Source: Sinorhizobium numidicum
GTDB lineage: Bacteria > Pseudomonadota > Alphaproteobacteria > Rhizobiales > Rhizobiaceae
Direction: 5' to 3'
Length of the DNA: 64,000 nt
Assembly: GCF_029892045.1 (NCBI RefSeq)
Contig: NZ_CP120368.1
Span: 2,478,001 to 2,542,000 of the forward strand
The notes under the pieces were generated by a model that searched no databases, was not told the origin of the DNA, and saw only the letters and a list, made by a program, of their open reading frames with translations. A program made the position numbers and the translations under genes. Shown here piece by piece: positions 31,464 to 39,458 of this stretch; the first letter of the stretch is position 1; every line of letters begins with the position of its first letter.

Positions 31464-31875
31464 GACGCGAAACGGCCGCCCCCGACTGACGGGCCATGAT
31501 CATCGGCCCGCGCGAACACTCGTCTGCGCATGCAAAAGACCCCCGCCGGACACAAGTGCGCCCGCCCGACCCTTCCGAAGAAGGAATCTTGGAATTTCGC
31601 GATGATGGGCCACGACATGGCCCTTGCGCAGTACCATTATGGGATAACATGGGACCATATGGGCGTCAATGGGAGAAGCTTGTACTCAGCCTGCCGGATG
31701 ATCAAATATTGATAGGTTGTTAAGTTTAATAAAGGGTTACGATCGTGACCCTAATGCCTTGGAATCCCGCACGAAACCAGCCGGCGCGGGAGCTGTCCCA
31801 AGCGCGCCTGCGATTGATTCGGGGTCAAAGGAATACATGCTGCCTGTGCAGCGACGCCGCAAAGCTGCGAAAGAA
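31464..31875. other. mraZ upstream region and rnpB downstream region
   Basis: A 412-base gene-free stretch. It holds the mraZ promoter region with the ATGGG array (31639-31673) and, further right, sequence past the 3' end of rnpB. The part 31700-31740 is AT-rich (TGTTAAGTTTAATAAAGGG). No convincing gene is seen; short frames in 31490-31720 have no ribosome site. Confidence 0.5.
31639..31673 (-). promoter_or_regulatory. Four 10-bp-spaced ATGGG repeats over the mraZ promoter (MraZ-box-like)
   Basis: ATGGG occurs at 31639, 31649, 31659 and 31669, exactly one per 10 bp. Read on the minus (coding) strand these are CCCAT repeats. The same minus strand gives TTGACG (complement of 31664-31669), 17 bases, then TATCCC (complement of 31641-31646), a plausible sigma-70 promoter overlapped by the repeats. 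E. coli MraZ binds TGGGN repeats with this spacing, so autoregulation is likely. The orientation relative to mraZ and the number of boxes should be compared with relatives. Confidence 0.7.
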
Positions 31876-32287
31876 AATCGCCAGTTGGCCTGTAAGCCGG
31901 GTTCTGTATGGCACCGCTCCCGAAGGAGACGGAACGTGGCAGCCATTCATCTGGGACTACGCTTGCGCGCAGCCTCGTGCAACCCACCCGGATGACGGGC
32001 CTGGAAACCGGCTGGACGCTTGCGCGCCCGTGTCATCCCTATTCGGTCTTGCTCCCGGTGGGGTTTACCGTGCCGTCCATGTTGCCATGGCCGCGGTGGG
32101 CTCTTACCCCACCCTTTCACCCTTACTCCGCATGCGGAGCGGTTTGCTTTCTGTGGCACTTTCCCTGGGGTCGCCCCCGCCGGACGTTATCCGGCACCGT
32201 GTTTCCGTGGAGCCCGGACTTTCCTCGCCCCGCGGCCTTTCGGCACTTGCGGAGCGCGGCTGCCCGGCCAACTGGCAGAGGCTCATT
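31876..32287 (-). ncRNA. rnpB: RNase P RNA (class A)
   Basis: About 410 nt on the minus strand. The 5' region holds GAGGAAAGTCCGGGCTCC (complement of 32209-32226), the universal P4/J3-4 segment. The 3' region holds ACAGAACCCGGC plus TTACAGGCC (complement of 31887-31907), its P4 partner. The two ends pair through GCCAGTTGGCC near the 5' end and GGCCAACTGGC near the 3' end (helix P1). It is the catalytic RNA that matures tRNA 5' ends. Boundaries are estimated to within about 10 bases from P1. TTTTCTTT follows the 3' end and may be the terminator. Confidence 0.95.
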
Positions 32288-32350
32288 AACCGACCGGCAC
32301 AGCAAGCGCCAGAAAAATCTGACGACTTCACCTTGCTTGCGCCGGCCCGG

Positions 32351-32404
32351 TCTGCTGCATGGTTTTATCCTTAAATCGGTCCCGATCTAAGGAACCATTG
32401 AGTA
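32351..32404 (-). repeat. Partial mosaic repeat overlapping an oxidoreductase stop codon (copy D)
   Basis: Only the first palindrome of the family is present: CTGCATGGTTTTATCCTTAA, then ATCGGTCCCGATCTAAGG and AACCATTGAGTA. The other half is absent. The TAG stop codon of the gene at 32387-33580 lies in the right arm of this palindrome. Confidence 0.75.
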
Positions 32405-33580
32405 CGCAACCGCGAAGTCGGTCTCGTACCCGGCGTCGAAGCGGCCATTCATGACGAGGGCTGCGCCCAGCCTGCCGATCTCGTCGGAACTCTTGGCCGC
32501 CTGCCCGTTGCCGCCCGTGAGGACGGCGATGCGATCGCTGGCAAAGCCGATATAGGGATAGCCGTGCCGCGTGAACGATGTGACGCAAGGCGCAAAATGC
32601 GTCGAAATGGGCCTGAACCCTGGCATCACGTCGGCAAGCAGCCCCCGCAGATGATCGGCGGCATGCGCACTGGCATTGCCGCGGAACCATTGCCGAACCG
32701 CCGGCTCTGTCGCTAGCACCCTATCGGTCGGATCGCCGCCGATCTTGATGTAGTGATTGCCATCGGCATACGCAACCGGCGGCAGCAAATAGTAGCTTCT
32801 GTGCTGCTCGGGCGCCGCAACGATCAGCGACGGCATGCCTTCGAATGCGGACAGCTCCTTTTGATCGACCTCGGCGAAAAGCACGGTGCGTGCCTTGACC
32901 GTGAGGTCGATTGGTCTCGGCAGAAGCGCCGCCGACAGCGAGAAACCGCCTGCCGCCACGACGACGCGTGCGGCGCGAACCCTATGCCCGTCGACAGTTG
33001 CCACCGCGACGTGATCCGCTTGTTCTTCAACCGAGACGACCTCCGACCGGATGACCCGGGCGCCGGATCTTTCGGCGGCGATCGTTTGCGCGCGCACCAG
33101 CGCTCGCGGATTGATATAACCTGCGCCGCGAGCCTCATGGATGCCGTCGTAGCCGCGCGGAAAGCGAAACCACGGAAACCGTTCCACGAGATCACCGCCG
33201 AGAATCAGCGGCGCTTCGACGCCGAGCCGGTCGCGGGCAAGTTCGACCTTCTCGAGATAATCGAATTCGCTGCCGGGCGCCGGTGCGGCGATCAGACAGC
33301 CGACCTCGAAATAGAACTTGACACCGCTTTCTGCGGCAATCGTCGGATAACGATCGATCGAAGAACGCGCGAGACGCGCCCATACCGGATCGTTGTCGAT
33401 CGCGCGGGTAATGCGGGCGTTATCGTAATGGCTGGCGAAGACGCCACCGTGGTTCGCCCAATCCTCCGGCTCGTCCGGGCCGATAAGCGCGATCCTGGCG
33501 CCCGTACGGCTCAGATGGCGGGCCGCTGCCGCACCCATCATGCCCTTGCCGATAATCGCGAAATCAAAGTTCTCCGACAT
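32387..33580 (-). CDS. FAD-dependent amino-acid/amine oxidoreductase (DAO family)
   Basis: Protein of 397 aa. The N-terminal FAD fold is FAIIGKGMMGAAAARHLSRTGARIALIG, where the GxGxxG is GKGMMG. The C-terminal part has CVTSFTRHGYPYIGFASDRIAVLTGGNGQAAKSSDEIG, typical of DAO/sarcosine-oxidase-like flavoproteins. It probably oxidises an amine or N-methyl amino acid; the substrate cannot be told. The last residues, about SMVP, and the stop codon come from the arm of a mosaic repeat, so the natural C-terminus has been altered. It stands alone; a second repeat lies upstream. Confidence 0.85.
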   Translation of the reverse strand: MSENFDFAIIGKGMMGAAAARHLSRTGARIALIGPDEPEDWANHGGVFASHYDNARITRAIDNDPVWARLARSSIDRYPTIAAESGVKFYFEVGCLIAAPAPGSEFDYLEKVELARDRLGVEAPLILGGDLVERFPWFRFPRGYDGIHEARGAGYINPRALVRAQTIAAERSGARVIRSEVVSVEEQADHVAVATVDGHRVRAARVVVAAGGFSLSAALLPRPIDLTVKARTVLFAEVDQKELSAFEGMPSLIVAAPEQHRSYYLLPPVAYADGNHYIKIGGDPTDRVLATEPAVRQWFRGNASAHAADHLRGLLADVMPGFRPISTHFAPCVTSFTRHGYPYIGFASDRIAVLTGGNGQAAKSSDEIGRLGAALVMNGRFDAGYETDFAVAYSMVP

Positions 33581-33652
33581 CCGTGTCCTTTGCTGGCAAC
33601 TCCTCCGGGAATAGCATGCCGCTCAGGCAATGACACTGAATTCCTTCGACAA

Positions 33653-33759
33653 TTACAGCGCCGTGCGTCTTTTCAGACCCACAAAGGTCGCTGTGACACT
33701 TTAGGCTGCTGCATGGTTTTATCCTTAAATCGGTTCCGATTTAAGGAACAATGCAGTAA
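33653..33759 (-). repeat. Mosaic palindromic repeat, copy E
   Basis: Same orientation as the dcw copy at 27701. It reads TTACAGCGCCGTGCGTCTTT, CAGACCCACAAAGGTCGCTG, then GCTGCATGGTTTTATCCTTA and GGTTCCGATTTAAGGAACAA. It lies between the oxidoreductase start (33580) and the lytic transglycosylase stop (33877). Confidence 0.85.
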
Positions 33760-33876
33760 ACGGTATGCCGGAACGCGAGACCTATCCGGCTTTCCTCCCC
33801 GGATCGGCATCGATCCCAGGTGAGGCATGCGGCAGTTCAAGGACGGCGAGCGATTTCGCCCTCCAGAAACTGACGG

Positions 33877-34404
33877 TTAGTTCAGAATGCTCTTCACCTT
33901 GCCGCAATAACGCTTCGACACCGGGTTCATGCGCTTGGCGCCGTGGCCGGCGTTGTACTTCAGGATGGTGCCGCAGGTCGTGCCGTCCGAAAGCTCCTGC
34001 GCCTTCGCCAGATACATCATGCCGAACTTGATGTTCGTTGCCGGATCGTAGAGACCCTTGGCAGAGCCGGAGTAACCCATCATGCGGGCGGTCGCGGGCT
34101 TGATCTGCATGAGGCCGATTTCACCGGCGCTACCGCGCGCCATAGCGTTGAAATTGCTCTCGACCTGCACGATGGCATGGGCGAGGTCGGTAGGGACGCC
34201 ATATTGCTTGGCGTAGGATTGGATGAGGATCGTATATTGGGAGCCGAGCGATAGATCCGGTTGGGGATAGCCTGTCGTCCTGGTGACGGTTGGGAGTGAA
34301 GAAGTCTTGATGGTTCTGTCGATATTCCCCGCATACGACGTTCCCATCCCGGCGCAGAACATGCCAAGGCATGCCGCCACCGCAGCAACAGACGATATTC
34401 TCAT
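33877..34404 (-). CDS. Small SLT-domain lytic transglycosylase
   Basis: Secreted protein of 175 aa. It has a signal peptide MRISSVAAVAACLGMFCAG and a short linker. The SLT domain holds the catalytic glutamate in AHAIVQVESNFNAMARG, then GEIGLMQIKPATARMMGY, ATNIKFGMMYLAKA and ILKYNAGHGA, all standard for the family. It cleaves glycan strands to give 1,6-anhydroMurNAc ends in the periplasm. Size is that of the short periplasmic type. The chosen ATG precedes the signal peptide; GGAGA lies upstream. Confidence 0.93.
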   Translation of the reverse strand: MRISSVAAVAACLGMFCAGMGTSYAGNIDRTIKTSSLPTVTRTTGYPQPDLSLGSQYTILIQSYAKQYGVPTDLAHAIVQVESNFNAMARGSAGEIGLMQIKPATARMMGYSGSAKGLYDPATNIKFGMMYLAKAQELSDGTTCGTILKYNAGHGAKRMNPVSKRYCGKVKSILN

Positions 34405-34631
34405 GTAGTTAGAAGTCTCCGGTCTGGGGAATGGGCCGGGCGGCGCACCCCGCCGCCACGACCGAATTTCCCGATCGTTTTCATTGACAAAAGAGCGGCG
34501 CGGTCGCGCTGCATCCCCTGCAGTTGATGGCGCGCAAATGAAGGGGCCATCATGGTAAACATGTGGCAACGCAAAAAAATCGCGCGACAAAGTGCAGGAG
34601 GCGCTAATTTAGCGCGCTCGAAAATTCCTGT

Positions 34632-35393
34632 TTAAGCGCGGAAATTCGGCAGGGCTGAAAGCAAGCGGTGAAGCGTATCGATGGTGGAAATATCGGCAAT
34701 CCCATCTACCCGCGATTGACGGAAATGCCGCTGGAAGGCTGCCACGGCGCCCTCTGTTTTCTCGCAGAAATCGCCTGTAGCTTCAACATCATAGCCATAG
34801 AGTGACAGCATCGACTGAAGCGCTTCCACCGGTTGGCCCCGGTCGCCGCGCTGAAAGAAGCGGCCACCGCCGACGGAGGCCGGTTCCACCCAATGCCCTA
34901 CCCCTTTACTGTGGAGCACATGCCATGGGAATTTTTCTCCCGGATCGACCTTGCGAATCGGTGCTACATCGCTGTGGGCAAGCACCCTTTCCGGGGTTAT
35001 TTGCCAGCGTTCGCCACAGTCCCGACACAATTCGATGACCGCCGCGATCTGCGCTTTCGGGAACTCCGGCAGGCCGCCGGGATGTCCCGCATTGGCGATC
35101 TCGATGCCGATCGAGCAGGAATTGATGTCCGTCTCGCCCTTCCAGAAGCTTTTACCCGCGTGCCAGGCGCGACGCTCCTCGGGCACGAGCTGGTCGATGC
35201 GGCCGTCCTCATGGACGAAATAGTGGCTGGAAACCTGGCTTTCCTGCCGGCAAAGCCAGTCGAGCGCCGATGATGCCGTCTCCATCCCAGTATAGTGGAG
35301 AAGGATCATGTCGGGCCTGCGCCCGCCGGCGCGCTCGCCATGGTTGGGCGACGGCACCGGCCGGGCGCCGGGAAAATCGCATGTCGATGTCAT
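34632..35393 (-). CDS. N-acetylmuramoyl-L-alanine amidase (AmiD-type)
   Basis: Protein of 253 aa with an Amidase_2 domain: zinc ligands in MILLHYTG, a histidine in RAWHAGKSFW and the HSDVAPIRKVDPGEKFPW segment. A C-terminal peptidoglycan-binding module (GQPVEALQSMLSLYGYDVEATGDFCEKTEGAVAAFQRHF) follows. It cuts the amide between MurNAc and L-Ala. No clear signal peptide is seen, so it may act in the cytoplasm on recycled muropeptides or be exported another way. The start overlaps the stop of the TerB/DnaJ gene by four bases, so they form an operon. Confidence 0.93.
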   Translation of the reverse strand: MTSTCDFPGARPVPSPNHGERAGGRRPDMILLHYTGMETASSALDWLCRQESQVSSHYFVHEDGRIDQLVPEERRAWHAGKSFWKGETDINSCSIGIEIANAGHPGGLPEFPKAQIAAVIELCRDCGERWQITPERVLAHSDVAPIRKVDPGEKFPWHVLHSKGVGHWVEPASVGGGRFFQRGDRGQPVEALQSMLSLYGYDVEATGDFCEKTEGAVAAFQRHFRQSRVDGIADISTIDTLHRLLSALPNFRA

Positions 35394-36097
35394 GCGGCGC
35401 GGCGTTCTTTCTCAATCGCCTCATAGGCTGCATTCAGCGCAGCCATGCGATCGTTGGCGATCGCATGAAACTCCTCCGGTACGCCGCGCGCAACCAGCAT
35501 GTCCGGATGGCTCTCGGAGACGAGCACCCGATAGCGCTTGCGGATCTTGGCGAAATCATCCTTTGGCGAGACGCCGAGGACCTGGTAGGGATCGCCGCCT
35601 TCGCCATCAACATGACGCGCCATGATGCGCCCAAAATGCGCGTCGTCCATCTTGAAGATTTCCGCGACCCGCCGCAGAAAGGCGAGTTCCTTGTCATGCA
35701 CCGCGCCGTCGGATTTCGCGATGTGGAAGAGCCCGTCGACGATGTCCTCAAGGATCGGGCAATTCTTCTCGCAGGAAGAGCAGAGCGACGCCATCTTCTC
35801 CGCGTAGGCCTCGTAACCGGCAACGTCCTGGCGCGCGAGATTATAAAGTCGGGCGACGTTCTGCGCCTGGTCTGCGGGAAACTTGAAGATATCGCGGAAC
35901 GCCGCCACTTCAGCCTCGCTGACAATGCCGTCAGCCTTCGCCATTTTCGCCGCGAGGGCAATCATCGCGACGGAGAAGGCCACCTTGCGTCGGGTTTCCG
36001 GATCCCCTTCGAAGAGCGTGCGAACGGCCTCGACCACGCCTGCGAGCGCGTTGCCGGTTGCGGTAACGATTTTGAGAAGGTTGTCCCAAAATGACAT
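35390..36097 (-). CDS. TerB-like/DnaJ-domain co-chaperone (DjlA type)
   Basis: Protein of 235 aa. The first 150 residues form a helical TerB-like domain (MSFWDNLLKIV..., KMAKADGIVSEAEVAAFRDIF, PILEDIVDGLFHIAKSDG). The last 65 are a J domain with YQVLGVSPKDDFAKIRKRYRVLVSESHPDML, where HPD is intact, so it should stimulate a DnaK-type ATPase. This arrangement is that of DjlA without its N-terminal membrane anchor. ATG at 36097 is chosen because the longer reading lacks a ribosome site. Coupled to the downstream amidase. Confidence 0.88.
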   Translation of the reverse strand: MSFWDNLLKIVTATGNALAGVVEAVRTLFEGDPETRRKVAFSVAMIALAAKMAKADGIVSEAEVAAFRDIFKFPADQAQNVARLYNLARQDVAGYEAYAEKMASLCSSCEKNCPILEDIVDGLFHIAKSDGAVHDKELAFLRRVAEIFKMDDAHFGRIMARHVDGEGGDPYQVLGVSPKDDFAKIRKRYRVLVSESHPDMLVARGVPEEFHAIANDRMAALNAAYEAIEKERRAA

Positions 36098-36280
36098 ATG
36101 TGCGATTTTTCCCTGTCCACCGCACAGCATGATCTGATGTGGTGGCAAATTGCAAGCGGCTGGCCGCGCGAACGTCATGGAATGACGCATTTGTGATGGC
36201 CCCTCAATAAATCATATAGCCGTAAATCTCAACTTAATTCGCGGTAACCTTGCGCGATACTTGGACGCAGCCTCGCCAAC

Positions 36281-36377
36281 CGCATAATTCCTTGAACCGG
36301 TTCAAGGACAAGATCATGCAGTAATTCAAAGTGCTACAGCGATCTTTGCACGTCTGATCTGACGCGCGGCGCTGTAG
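36281..36377 (+). repeat. Mosaic palindromic repeat, copy F
   Basis: Orientation as at 3171. The first palindrome is AATTCCTTGAACCGGTTCAA with GGACAAGATCATGCA, followed by GTAATTCAAAGTGCTACAGC and TGACGCGCGGCGCTGTAG. It lies in the gap before the phosphofructokinase gene. Confidence 0.8.
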
Positions 36378-36542
36378 TTCCCGCACCTGGCGCACTATCA
36401 ACTTTTTCCGACATCCACAGGCCTGTCATTTAATTTCCATCGGATTTGCGCTAGACCACCGTGATCTTTGACTAAGCAGAGATCGAGATTGTGATCGTTT
36501 CTCGTCAACGGTCACCCGATGCCGAAATCCCGAGGAGGAAAC

Positions 36543-37757
36543 ATGGCCAAGAAGAAAGTCGCAATGCTGACAGCGGGCGGGCTTGCCCCCTGCCTTTCAT
36601 CTGCTGTTGGCGGCCTGATCGAACGCTACACGGATATCGCACCCGACTACGAGCTCGTTGCCTATCGTTCCGGCTATCAGGGCCTGCTTCTGGCCGACCG
36701 CATCGAGATCACGAAAGAGATGCGCGAGAAGGCTCACATCCTTCACCGCCACGGCGGGTCGCCGATCGGCAACAGCCGGGTGAAGCTCACCAACACCGCC
36801 GATTGCGTGAAGCGCGGCCTGGTCAAGGAGGGCGAAAATCCGCTTCGCGTCGCGGCGGAAAGGCTCGCCTCCGATGGCATCAGCATCCTGCACACGATCG
36901 GCGGCGACGATACCAATACGACGGCCGCCGATCTTGCGGCCTATCTCGGCGCCAACGGTTATGACCTGACGGTCGTCGGCCTGCCGAAGACGGTCGATAA
37001 CGACGTCGTCCCCATCCGCCAGACGCTCGGCGCCTGGACGGCGGCCGAATACGGCGCGCGGTTCTTCGACAATGTCAGCAACGAACAGAGCGCTGCGCCC
37101 CGCACGCTCGTCGTGCATGAGGTGATGGGCCGCCACTGCGGCTGGCTGACCGCCGCGACGGCGCGCGCCTATATCCAGATGGCCGGCAGCAAGGAATACG
37201 TCGACGGCTTCATAATGAACGCGCAGCTTAAGAACATCGACGGCGTCTACTTGCCGGAGATCAAGGTCGATTTGGAGGCGGAAGCCGAACGCCTGCGTGC
37301 AGTCATGGACCGTGCGGGCTTCGTGACCCTGTTTGTCAGCGAAGGTGCGTGCCTCGATGCCATCGTTGCCGAGCGCGAGGCCGCCGGCGAAACAGTCAAG
37401 CGCGATGCTTTCGGCCACGTGAAGATCGACACCATCAATGTCGGCAATTGGTTTTCCAAGCAGTTTGCCGCGCTGCTCGGCGCCGAGCGCTCGATGGTGC
37501 AGAAGTCCGGCTATTATGCCCGCTCCGCACCTGCCAATGGCGACGACCTGCGCTTGATTCAGAGCATGGTTGATCTGGCGGTCGAAAGTGCCCTCAACAA
37601 AATCTCCGGCGTCACCGGCCACGACGAGGACCAGGGCGGCAGGCTCCGCACGATCGAGTTCCCGCGCATCAGGGGCGGCAAGCACTTCGATACATCGGCA
37701 AAGTGGTTCGGCGAGGTGATGGACGTCGTCGGCCAATCCTGGCAGGCGGAGGACTGA
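36543..37757 (+). CDS. pfp: Pyrophosphate--fructose 6-phosphate 1-phosphotransferase
   Basis: Phosphofructokinase-fold protein of 404 aa that uses PPi reversibly instead of ATP. The key motif is IGGDDTNTTAADL, with GGDD at residues 120-123; a second aspartate where ATP enzymes have glycine blocks ATP and marks the PPi type. PKTVDND follows at 148-154. AGGAGG lies 6 bases before the ATG at 36543. In rhizobia, which lack a standard ATP-phosphofructokinase route, this enzyme works between fructose-6-P and fructose-1,6-bisP. Monocistronic. Confidence 0.95.
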   Translation: MAKKKVAMLTAGGLAPCLSSAVGGLIERYTDIAPDYELVAYRSGYQGLLLADRIEITKEMREKAHILHRHGGSPIGNSRVKLTNTADCVKRGLVKEGENPLRVAAERLASDGISILHTIGGDDTNTTAADLAAYLGANGYDLTVVGLPKTVDNDVVPIRQTLGAWTAAEYGARFFDNVSNEQSAAPRTLVVHEVMGRHCGWLTAATARAYIQMAGSKEYVDGFIMNAQLKNIDGVYLPEIKVDLEAEAERLRAVMDRAGFVTLFVSEGACLDAIVAEREAAGETVKRDAFGHVKIDTINVGNWFSKQFAALLGAERSMVQKSGYYARSAPANGDDLRLIQSMVDLAVESALNKISGVTGHDEDQGGRLRTIEFPRIRGGKHFDTSAKWFGEVMDVVGQSWQAED

Positions 37758-37831
37758 TCGAACGATAGGAATCGATCACGATTGTGATTTGGTTGATTCG
37801 ACCATTCCTCGTGATTGCAATAGCAGTTGAC

Positions 37832-37894
37832 GGCTCCGCGCTTGCATGGCTCCCTCCTGATCTCTTCATCAGGAAGCCATTCAAGGGCGGAGCC
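37832..37894 (+). promoter_or_regulatory. Nested hairpin leader that hides the lysE-remnant ribosome site
   Basis: GGCTCCGC (37832-37839) pairs perfectly with GCGGAGCC (37887-37894). Inside, ATGGCT and TCCTGAT (from 37846) pair with ATCAGGA and AGCCAT (to 37880), with a CCC bulge and a CTCTTC loop. The GCGGAG arm doubles as the Shine-Dalgarno of the ATG at 37900, so folding would block translation. Possibly an RNA switch; no ligand can be named. Confidence 0.5.
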
Positions 37895-37899
37895 CTTTC

Positions 37900-38253
37900 A
37901 TGTCCTTCGAGCACTGGTTTGCCTTTGCCGCCGCCTCTGCAGTGCCGCGCGCCATTCCCGCCCCGACCATTCTGCTCGTCATCTCCTATGCGCTCGGCGG
38001 TGGCCGAAGAACCGCAGGCGCGACGGTCGCCGGGGTAGCGCTTGGCGACTTCACGGTCATGACAGCCTCTCGGCCCCCTGCTCGCCAGCTCAGCCGCGAT
38101 CTTCACCGCTTTGAAATAGGATGCCTGCCTCGCTCAGCCGCGGGAAGCACGATTCGCAAGCCGAATATCCGGCGGATCGTCAACCGCACCGGCGGCTCGC
38201 CGCTGAACGGCGCAGGCCTGCTGACGGATGGCCTGAAGCGGGCAACCTCGTGA
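37900..38253 (+). pseudogene. Decayed LysE/RhtB-family amino acid exporter
   Basis: Opens MSFEHWFAFAAASAVPRAIPAPTILLVISYALGGGRRTAGATVAGVALGDFTVMTAS, the usual first helix, PGPT-like loop and 'GRRTAG' of LysE exporters; here the highly conserved PGPT reads PAPT. It then turns into unrelated sequence. The end, IRRIVNRTGGSPLNGAGLLTDGLKRATS, resembles the family's C-terminal 'NRTGGSLLIGAGL' stretch. The middle (about 120 residues of an expected 205) is missing and frames appear shifted. GGCGGAG precedes the ATG, so translation of the fragment is possible. Confidence 0.8.
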
Positions 38254-38370
38254 AAATCGCCCATGCGCTTGCCGCAACCGGCGGCATAGGTTAATGGAGA
38301 TTCAAGCGCAGCGGGTGGCAGCCGCTGATTTGCAGGGGGCAACGGGGCCCGGACGCACGAAAGTGACAGC

Positions 38371-39411
38371 ATGGCGATATTCCGTTTCTTCCTTTCAAAA
38401 CAGGTACTTACTGCCGCCGCTCTGGCGTCTGTGGCAATTGCCTCGGGATGCTCCACCGTCGAGCATACTTCGCTGGAAGAACTGACCGCTGTGCAGACGG
38501 TCACCCCTCTCCCGAAGCCTGGAACGGAAATGACCGCCTATGCCCTGCCGACCCCGGACGGCGCGGCAACGGCAACTTCGGCCGCGCTGACGGCACAAAC
38601 GACATCCGCTCCCGCGACAACCACCTCCACGACCGCAGCGCAGGCAATGGCCGCGGCGGTGCCGGTCACCGGCACGGCGACGGCGATGACTCCGGCAACG
38701 GATGCAACCCTCGCCTATGCCGCGCCGCAGACGGTCGCGATTCCGACGGCAAAGCCGGGTCAGGCCTTCGAGGTCGCGATGGCTGCGCCCGCTGCTCACA
38801 CGCTCTCTTCGACGGCAGTTTCTCCGGTCGCGGGACAATCGGCCGGCGTCGAACCGGATATCGCGCCGCTCCTCGGCGTTGCCGCGGCGATGGAATCGGA
38901 TTTCGATACCGGCGAGCCGGTCGGCCTGGAAACGCTCGTCGCCAAGCGCATGATCGTTCCGACAGAACGCCCCAGGGCCGGCGTCATCGGCTCCGCGGTC
39001 GGCGCCGTTGCGAGCGTCATTCCCGATTCGCTGAAGCCCTCGAGAAGACCGACCAGTTCCAAACCCGAGCTTGATCGGCTGATCGAGTATTATGCCGATC
39101 TCAACGGCATTCCCCTTGAACTCGTTCATCGGGTCGTCAAGCGCGAGAGCAACTACAATCCCGGCGCCTATAGCAAGGGCAATTACGGCCTGATGCAGAT
39201 TCGCTACAACACCGCCAAGGGTCTCGGTTACGACGGCCCGCCCGAAGGCCTCTTCGATGCCGAGACCAATCTTAAATACGCGACCAAGTACCTGCGCGGC
39301 GCCTGGATGGTAGCCAACAACCAGCACGACGGTGCGGTGAAGCTCTATGCGAGCGGTTATTACTACCACGCAAAGCGCAAGGGCATGCTAGACGAACTCG
39401 ACATGCGGTAA
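38371..39411 (+). CDS. Lipoprotein lytic transglycosylase (SLT domain)
   Basis: Protein of 346 aa. The signal ends in lipobox IASGC (Cys27). A long A/T/P-rich low-complexity linker (residues about 50-200) follows; it may span the periplasm. The C-terminal SLT domain contains the catalytic glutamate in HRVVKRESNYNPGAYSKG and NYGLMQIRYNTAKGLGY, GLFDAETNLKYATKYLRGA and KLYASGYYYHAKRKG. Acts on peptidoglycan. Upstream is a decayed exporter, downstream the convergent hydrolase, so it is a single-gene unit. Confidence 0.9.
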   Translation: MAIFRFFLSKQVLTAAALASVAIASGCSTVEHTSLEELTAVQTVTPLPKPGTEMTAYALPTPDGAATATSAALTAQTTSAPATTTSTTAAQAMAAAVPVTGTATAMTPATDATLAYAAPQTVAIPTAKPGQAFEVAMAAPAAHTLSSTAVSPVAGQSAGVEPDIAPLLGVAAAMESDFDTGEPVGLETLVAKRMIVPTERPRAGVIGSAVGAVASVIPDSLKPSRRPTSSKPELDRLIEYYADLNGIPLELVHRVVKRESNYNPGAYSKGNYGLMQIRYNTAKGLGYDGPPEGLFDAETNLKYATKYLRGAWMVANNQHDGAVKLYASGYYYHAKRKGMLDELDMR

Positions 39412-39458
39412 GTGGGTGGGCGGTTTCCCTCACAACTCTGGTAAGACCTTGAAGGCGC

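Noticed and set aside
34601..34615. Palindrome GCGCTAATTTAGCGC between the amidase and the small transglycosylase gene
   Set aside because: Seven-bp arms and one-base centre, no T-tract. It could be a weak terminator but the evidence is too slight.
37784..38114. Other overlapping frames in the LysE remnant (84-95 codons) as real genes
   Set aside because: They are out of frame with the recognisable LysE start, and translate to R/S/P-rich sequence.
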